25,053 bases of DNA from NCBI GenBank assembly GCA_964611575.1, contig CAZTAJ010000060.1:1-25053 (forward strand), read 5' to 3'. This document shows positions 21,752 through 25,053 of the stretch, piece after piece (positions within the stretch are counted from its first letter, which is position 1; each line of letters opens with the position of its first letter). Under the pieces are notes generated by a model. That model ran no database searches and was not told the origin of the DNA. It saw nothing but the letters and a program-made list of their open reading frames with translations. Source of the stretch: CAITUY01 sp964611575. GTDB lineage: Bacteria; Verrucomicrobiota; Kiritimatiellia; CAIKKV01; CAITUY01. Position numbers and translations under genes: made by a program.

Positions 21752-22137
21752 CAGACCAGGGTGATGTTGTCGTTGTAACTGGCGACGGTTTTGTCGCGGG
21801 TGACCAGGCGCAGCGGCTCGGACATGGCTTGAGCCACCAGCAGGCGGTCGAACGGGTCGGCATGGATGGTCGGCAGAGTCTCGACGAAGGCGGCATGGGC
21901 GCTGGAGATGGGCAGTTCCTCGTAGCCGGCCTCATGAAACAGACGGGCGGCATGGCCAGCCGGGATGGGCATGTCTGCCGGCCGCAAGGCGTCTTTGATG
22001 GCGATCTCCCAGACGGAGGCGGCGCTGAAGAAGGCGTCGTTCGCGGGATCGAGGAGGAGTTCGCGGGCGCACGTGGAAAGGCGGGGGTCATCCGTCAGCG
22101 CCCAGAGCAGGATATGGGTGTCAAGGAGCAGGCGCAT
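21751..22137 (-). CDS. PIN-domain toxin (VapC family)
   Basis: The 128-residue protein MRLLLDTHILLWALTDDPRL has the PIN nuclease acidic quartet: Asp6, Glu44 (SVWEIAIKDAL), Asp94/Asp97 (HADPFDRLLVAQA) and Asp115 (VTRDKTV). PIN toxins cleave RNA (tRNA or rRNA) when freed from their antitoxin. The WEIAIK form is typical of the VapC group paired with Phd-type antitoxins. The start at 22137 overlaps the antitoxin gene by 17 bases; a longer frame from 22212 would lie within the antitoxin. Confidence 0.9.
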   Translation of the reverse strand: MRLLLDTHILLWALTDDPRLSTCARELLLDPANDAFFSAASVWEIAIKDALRPADMPIPAGHAARLFHEAGYEELPISSAHAAFVETLPTIHADPFDRLLVAQAMSEPLRLVTRDKTVASYNDNITLV

Positions 22138-22387
22138 AGGGGGCCTTTCCTTCAGCGGCAAAGAGCCTGGCGATTTCAGGGTTGGCGGCGTCAATGTCAT
22201 CCGGCACCACAAATTGCCCCTTGGCCAGCCCTATGCGGCTTGTGACATCCCTTGGCCGGATGGCGACCACCCGCACCATGGGTTTCCCGTGGCGCGAAAT
22301 GATGACCTCCTTCTCAACCCCGCTGGACAGTTCCTCAACGATGCGGGAAAGATGCGTTTTTGCAGCAAAAAGGCTCACAGTGTGCAT
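22121..22387 (-). CDS. Phd/YefM-family antitoxin
   Basis: The 88-residue protein starts MHTVSLFAAKTHLSRIVEEL and continues VEKEVIISRHGKPMVRVVAI, the N-terminal DNA-binding fold of Phd/YefM antitoxins. The C-terminal part (IGLAKGQFVVPDDIDAANPE) is the usual toxin-wrapping tail. It neutralises the overlapping PIN toxin and, together with it, represses the operon. The order antitoxin-toxin and the 17-base overlap are standard for type II modules. Confidence 0.9.
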   Translation of the reverse strand: MHTVSLFAAKTHLSRIVEELSSGVEKEVIISRHGKPMVRVVAIRPRDVTSRIGLAKGQFVVPDDIDAANPEIARLFAAEGKAPYAPAP

Positions 22388-22398
22388 TTTGATCCCTT

Positions 22399-22429
22399 TT
22401 TAGACCAAACCAAACTATCTATTTTTCAA
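22399..22429 (-). promoter_or_regulatory. candidate promoter/operator of the toxin-antitoxin operon
   Basis: Upstream of the antitoxin on the complement is an AT-rich patch with TTGAAA (22429-22424) and TCTAAA (22404-22399), 19 bases apart, and the tandem GTTTGGTTTGGT between them. The spacing is slightly long. The direct TTTGG repeats are a plausible antitoxin binding site, but this rests only on position and composition. Confidence 0.35.
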
Positions 22430-22529
22430 GGGGAGTCAACCCCATGCCGCGACAGTGGCGACGCCTCAGCGCACACTTGACCGCGTTCTCACGCGGTGGG
22501 CAGGGAGGAAAAGTCGCGGAATGAGGGCG

Positions 22530-23600
22530 TCAGCCCCTTTTCTGACAGGCATGTCGAGCGCCGATCACATAGTACGGCAGCGGCGGCGGAAGAGGTTGCA
22601 CGGTCACGTCGCCGAAGCCGGCCGCGGATAACCAGCCGGCGCACTCGTCGGCGCCGAACACATCGCCTTCCGCCGTCGTGAGCAGCATCTGCAGGCCGAA
22701 CAGCGCTGCAAACGGTGACGGCGCCTTAGCGGCGTCGAGCATGACGTCGCTAATGATGATCCGTCCGCCCGGGCGCAGCGCACGATGGGCTCCCGCGAAC
22801 ATGCGTTGGATCGTGGCCGGGGCAAACCGGTGTAACACACCCGACAGTAGGACAGCGTCGTAACGCGCGTTGCCATACACGCCGTCGGTCGCATCGCCCG
22901 CAAGGACGCCTGTGCGGTCGGTCAAGCCCGCTTCGGCGATCAGTTCACGGGCAATGGCGACCACGGCCGGCAAGTCCAGAACCATGGCGTGCAGCCCCGG
23001 GTATTTCCGCGCCAGCAGCATCGCGTAGGTTCCCGGCCCACCGCCGACGTCCAACAGGCTGCCACAGCCTTCCAGATCGATATGTTCTATCACGGCCCGC
23101 GCGACACCCGCGGCCCGTTCGTGCATGCCCAGCACAAACACGCGGGTTTGATTGGGGTCATCGCCGAGTTGGTCCTCCGGCGGCACCACCGGAGCGCCCT
23201 GTCTCACGGCTTGGGCGAGTTGTCCCCAGGCTTGATATTGTTGACGGCTCCACCGTAACGCGCTACCCAGACAACCGGGCCGACCCGGCACGAGAAACGC
23301 CGCGGCCAGCGGGGTCAGTTCGTACGACTCTGCTCGCCGCGCGAGAACCCCGAGCGCGCAACAGGCGTTCAGCAACCGTTCGAGGGCCCGTGAATCCAGG
23401 TCGAGTTGTGTCGCAAGAGCCTGTGCGGTTTGTGCGCCGCCCGCCAGCGCGGCGGGCACCCCAAGTTCGTTGGCCGCCAGTAGCGCTGCCGGTGCCCAGT
23501 ATCCGGTCGCCAGTTGAAACAGCGGCGACGGGTCTACCGGCCGGCCCCCCGATGTTTCGGCACGTGACGGCGCCTCGGATGACTCAGGACTTCTCTTCAT
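22530..23600 (-). CDS. SAM-dependent O-methyltransferase (COMT-like, dimerising)
   Basis: The 356-residue protein has an N-terminal winged-helix dimerisation domain (about residues 25-110: PLFQLATGYWAPAALLAANE, then QLDLDSRALERLLNACCALG) and a C-terminal Rossmann methyltransferase with the SAM loop LLDVGGGPGTYAMLLA (about 182-197), LAGDATDG and RALRPGGRIIISD. This is the plan of plant-caffeate/hydroxyindole-type O-methyltransferases, common in bacterial secondary metabolism. The substrate is unknown. The start at 23600 is preferred over an in-frame ATG at 23621 because GTGGAG lies seven bases before it. It is in the same direction as the PII-like and RND genes but 146 bases from them, so shared transcription is uncertain. 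No PKS or NRPS gene is nearby. Confidence 0.85.
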   Translation of the reverse strand: MKRSPESSEAPSRAETSGGRPVDPSPLFQLATGYWAPAALLAANELGVPAALAGGAQTAQALATQLDLDSRALERLLNACCALGVLARRAESYELTPLAAAFLVPGRPGCLGSALRWSRQQYQAWGQLAQAVRQGAPVVPPEDQLGDDPNQTRVFVLGMHERAAGVARAVIEHIDLEGCGSLLDVGGGPGTYAMLLARKYPGLHAMVLDLPAVVAIARELIAEAGLTDRTGVLAGDATDGVYGNARYDAVLLSGVLHRFAPATIQRMFAGAHRALRPGGRIIISDVMLDAAKAPSPFAALFGLQMLLTTAEGDVFGADECAGWLSAAGFGDVTVQPLPPPLPYYVIGARHACQKRG

Positions 23601-23746
23601 TGTCGATCTCCACATTCGCAAACGGGCCCGCGGCGGTTCGTGGACCAGACTCGAGGTCGAACGTAGCCGAAGCCGCCCGCTCTTTCAAGGCGCGACAGGC
23701 GCGAGCGTCCCCGCCGGGCCTCGGCCGCGAGCGGCGATGTCCCTAT

Positions 23747-24088
23747 TTACCAGATCGCTTCGCCTTCCGTGCCGGTCCGAATGTCGACGGCCTGAGTCAC
23801 CTCGGTGACGAATATCTTGCCGTCGCCGTGGCGTCCGGTATGCGCGCTCTCGCGGATCGTACGCACAATTGCCCGAGTTTCCTCGTCGCGACACACAATC
23901 TCAATTCTGGCCTTGGGGGCGTAGCCCAGTTCGACCGCCGCATCCTCGTAGTGCGGCGTGCTCCCATCAATCCGACGGCCGAACCCCTGGCATGGAATCA
24001 CGGTCACTCCGTGAATCTTGTTTGCCCGTAACGCATCCGTGACCTTTTCCAGCATGAACGGTTGAACATAAGCAATGACGATCTTCAT
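23747..24088 (-). CDS. PII-like signal protein linked to heavy-metal RND efflux
   Basis: The 113-residue protein MKIVIAYVQPFMLEKVTDAL keeps the PII fold: GFGRRIDGS entering the T-loop, ARIEIVCRDEET, the B-loop TGRHGDGKIFV and the C-terminal IRTG. The T-loop (STPHYEDAAVELGYAPK) differs from GlnB/GlnK and has no Tyr at the aligned uridylylation position. It therefore should not be a standard GlnB. A PII-like group (PII-NG) is known to sit beside CusABC-type pumps, which matches: its ATG overlaps the pump's stop codon (ATGA), with GAGGAGG inside the end of the pump gene. It may sense nucleotide or metal and bind the pump; that role is inference. Confidence 0.85.
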   Translation of the reverse strand: MKIVIAYVQPFMLEKVTDALRANKIHGVTVIPCQGFGRRIDGSTPHYEDAAVELGYAPKARIEIVCRDEETRAIVRTIRESAHTGRHGDGKIFVTEVTQAVDIRTGTEGEAIW

Positions 24089-25053
24089 GACTTTGCCTCC
24101 TCACGCACCGTGCCCGTCTTTCGTTCCCCCCGCATCTCGACCAGATAGTACAACGCCGGCAATACAATCAGTGTCAGCAACATGGCCGAGAGCATTCCGC
24201 CCAGCACGACGGCGGCCAGCGGCCGCTGGATCTCCGAGCCGCTGCCGGTAGCCCAGACCAGCGGCAACAACCCCAGCAGTGTCGTCATCGCTGTCATCAG
24301 GAGTGGCCTTAAGCGTAATTCACAGCCGCGTCGCACGGCGTCCTCGGGGCTGAGGCCCTCCCGGCGCAACTGATCGAAGAAGGAGACGAGCAGCACGCCG
24401 TTCTCGACCGCTATCCCAAACAACGCAATGAACCCGATAGACGCCGAGACGCTTAGCGGGATCTTCAGCAGGACGATGATGAGAATGCCTCCGATCAGGG
24501 CAAACGGCAGGTTGACCAACACCAGTAACGCGCTCTTCACTGAGTTGAATGCCGAAAACAGCATCAGGAAGATCAGCAGGAGCGATACCGGAACCACAAT
24601 GGACAGTCGCCGCATGGCGCGTTGCTGGTTTTCGAACTGGCCACCAATGTCGGCGAAATAGCCTTCGGGCATCGCCGCGATAACCGGTTGAATCGCTTTT
24701 TGGACTTCCGCCACGAAGCCCCCCATGTCCCGCCCTCGGATGTTGCACTCGACGACCACACGGCGCATTCCATTCTCGCGGCTGACCTGAGCTGGCGCTT
24801 CGACTTCCCGTATCATGGCCAGTTCGCCCAAAGGGATGCGGGCACCGTCAGGTGATGGCACAAGCAGTCGTTCCAACTCCGGAATGTCGCGCCGCAACTC
24901 GACGGGGAAGCGCACCAGGATCGCGAATCGCTTCTGCTCCTCGACGACCGTCGAGGCGACTTTGCCGCCCACCGCCGTCTCGATAAGCTCGTTGATGTCC
25001 GCGATGTTGATCCTGTGCCGGGCGATGGCCTTGCGGTCCGGCACGATTTCCAC
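24085..25053 (-). CDS. CusA/CzcA-family heavy-metal RND efflux transporter, partial (C-terminal ~320 residues)
   Basis: The frame is open from the right edge and ends at 24085; about 322 of the usual 1020-1060 residues are present. The first part is the periplasmic docking/porter region (VEIVPDRKAIARHRINIADI, then ENGMRRVVVECNIRGRDM). Six transmembrane segments follow, with SIGFIALFGIAVENGVLLVS, RLRPLLMTAMTTLLGLLPLV and MLLTLIVLPALYYLVE. These match the HME group of RND pumps, which drive Cu/Ag or Co/Zn/Cd/Ni out through a tripartite complex using proton flux. The metal-defining TM4 motif lies outside the window. The short hydrophilic tail leads straight into the coupled PII-like gene. Confidence 0.93.
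   Translation of the reverse strand: MEIVPDRKAIARHRINIADINELIETAVGGKVASTVVEEQKRFAILVRFPVELRRDIPELERLLVPSPDGARIPLGELAMIREVEAPAQVSRENGMRRVVVECNIRGRDMGGFVAEVQKAIQPVIAAMPEGYFADIGGQFENQQRAMRRLSIVVPVSLLLIFLMLFSAFNSVKSALLVLVNLPFALIGGILIIVLLKIPLSVSASIGFIALFGIAVENGVLLVSFFDQLRREGLSPEDAVRRGCELRLRPLLMTAMTTLLGLLPLVWATGSGSEIQRPLAAVVLGGMLSAMLLTLIVLPALYYLVEMRGERKTGTVREEAKS

Noticed and set aside
22481..22496. CCGCG/CGCGG hairpin between the antitoxin and the methyltransferase gene
   Set aside because: Five base pairs with no T tract; too weak to call a terminator.
1..25053. tRNA, rRNA, CRISPR arrays, insertion sequences, phage genes
   Set aside because: Looked for on both strands; no cloverleaf, spaced repeat array, transposase, integrase or phage structural gene could be supported.

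Overview
The window is about 62-65% GC by eye, with tightly packed genes, many ATGA stop/start overlaps and clear Shine-Dalgarno sites. One 100-base run of N (7975-8074) marks it as a scaffold from a draft or metagenome assembly. An outer-membrane porin, a CusA/CzcA-type RND pump and periplasmic binding proteins indicate a Gram-negative (diderm) cell. Rubrerythrin, a rubredoxin reductase, a corrinoid/URO-D-type methyltransferase and a thioredoxin-linked arsenic operon suggest an anaerobe or microaerophile. The gene mix would fit the Planctomycetes-Verrucomicrobia-Lentisphaerae-Kiritimatiellota group. That placement is a weak inference; no ribosomal marker is present.

Layout. (1) 1-770, minus: 5' part of a URO-D/MtbA-family gene running off the left edge. 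(2) 948-5347, plus: an unknown four-helix membrane protein, a GT28 diacylglycerol glucosyltransferase-like enzyme, a small ORF, and a 791-residue fusion of a PHP phosphoesterase with a GT4 glycosyltransferase. (3) 5476-14898, plus: a nearly complete phosphate regulon: phoB, phoR, [gap], phosphate-type porin, a small winged-helix-like protein, pstS, pstC, pstA (with a large extra periplasmic domain), pstB, phoU. (4) 14940-16273: a 5'-truncated URO-D remnant (minus), then a secreted GH5 glycoside hydrolase (plus). (5) 16466-18475, plus: rubrerythrin and a rubredoxin-oxidoreductase with two fused rubredoxin-like domains. (6) 18709-21702, plus: an arsenic-type operon (arsR, arsP-type permease, 77-aa redox protein, membrane-anchored thioredoxin, CcdA/ArsG-type permease) behind a palindromic operator and an apparently leaderless promoter. 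(7) 21751-22387, minus: a Phd/VapC-type toxin-antitoxin pair. (8) 22530-25053, minus: O-methyltransferase, a PII-like protein and the C-terminal third of a CusA/CzcA heavy-metal RND pump.

How the genes may work together. The strongest system-level reading is a phosphate-starvation locus. PhoR/PhoB sense and respond, the porin and PstSCAB import phosphate, and PhoU couples transport to signalling. The adjacent GT28 and PHP-GT4 enzymes could replace phospholipids with glycolipids. The right half is a stress/metal-resistance stretch: oxidative defence, (organo)arsenical efflux with dedicated thiol-redox partners, and a heavy-metal pump with its PII-like companion. Structured or repetitive intergenic DNA is present, including a predicted three-way-junction element at 18569-18618 and short repeat words that have spread into gene ends.
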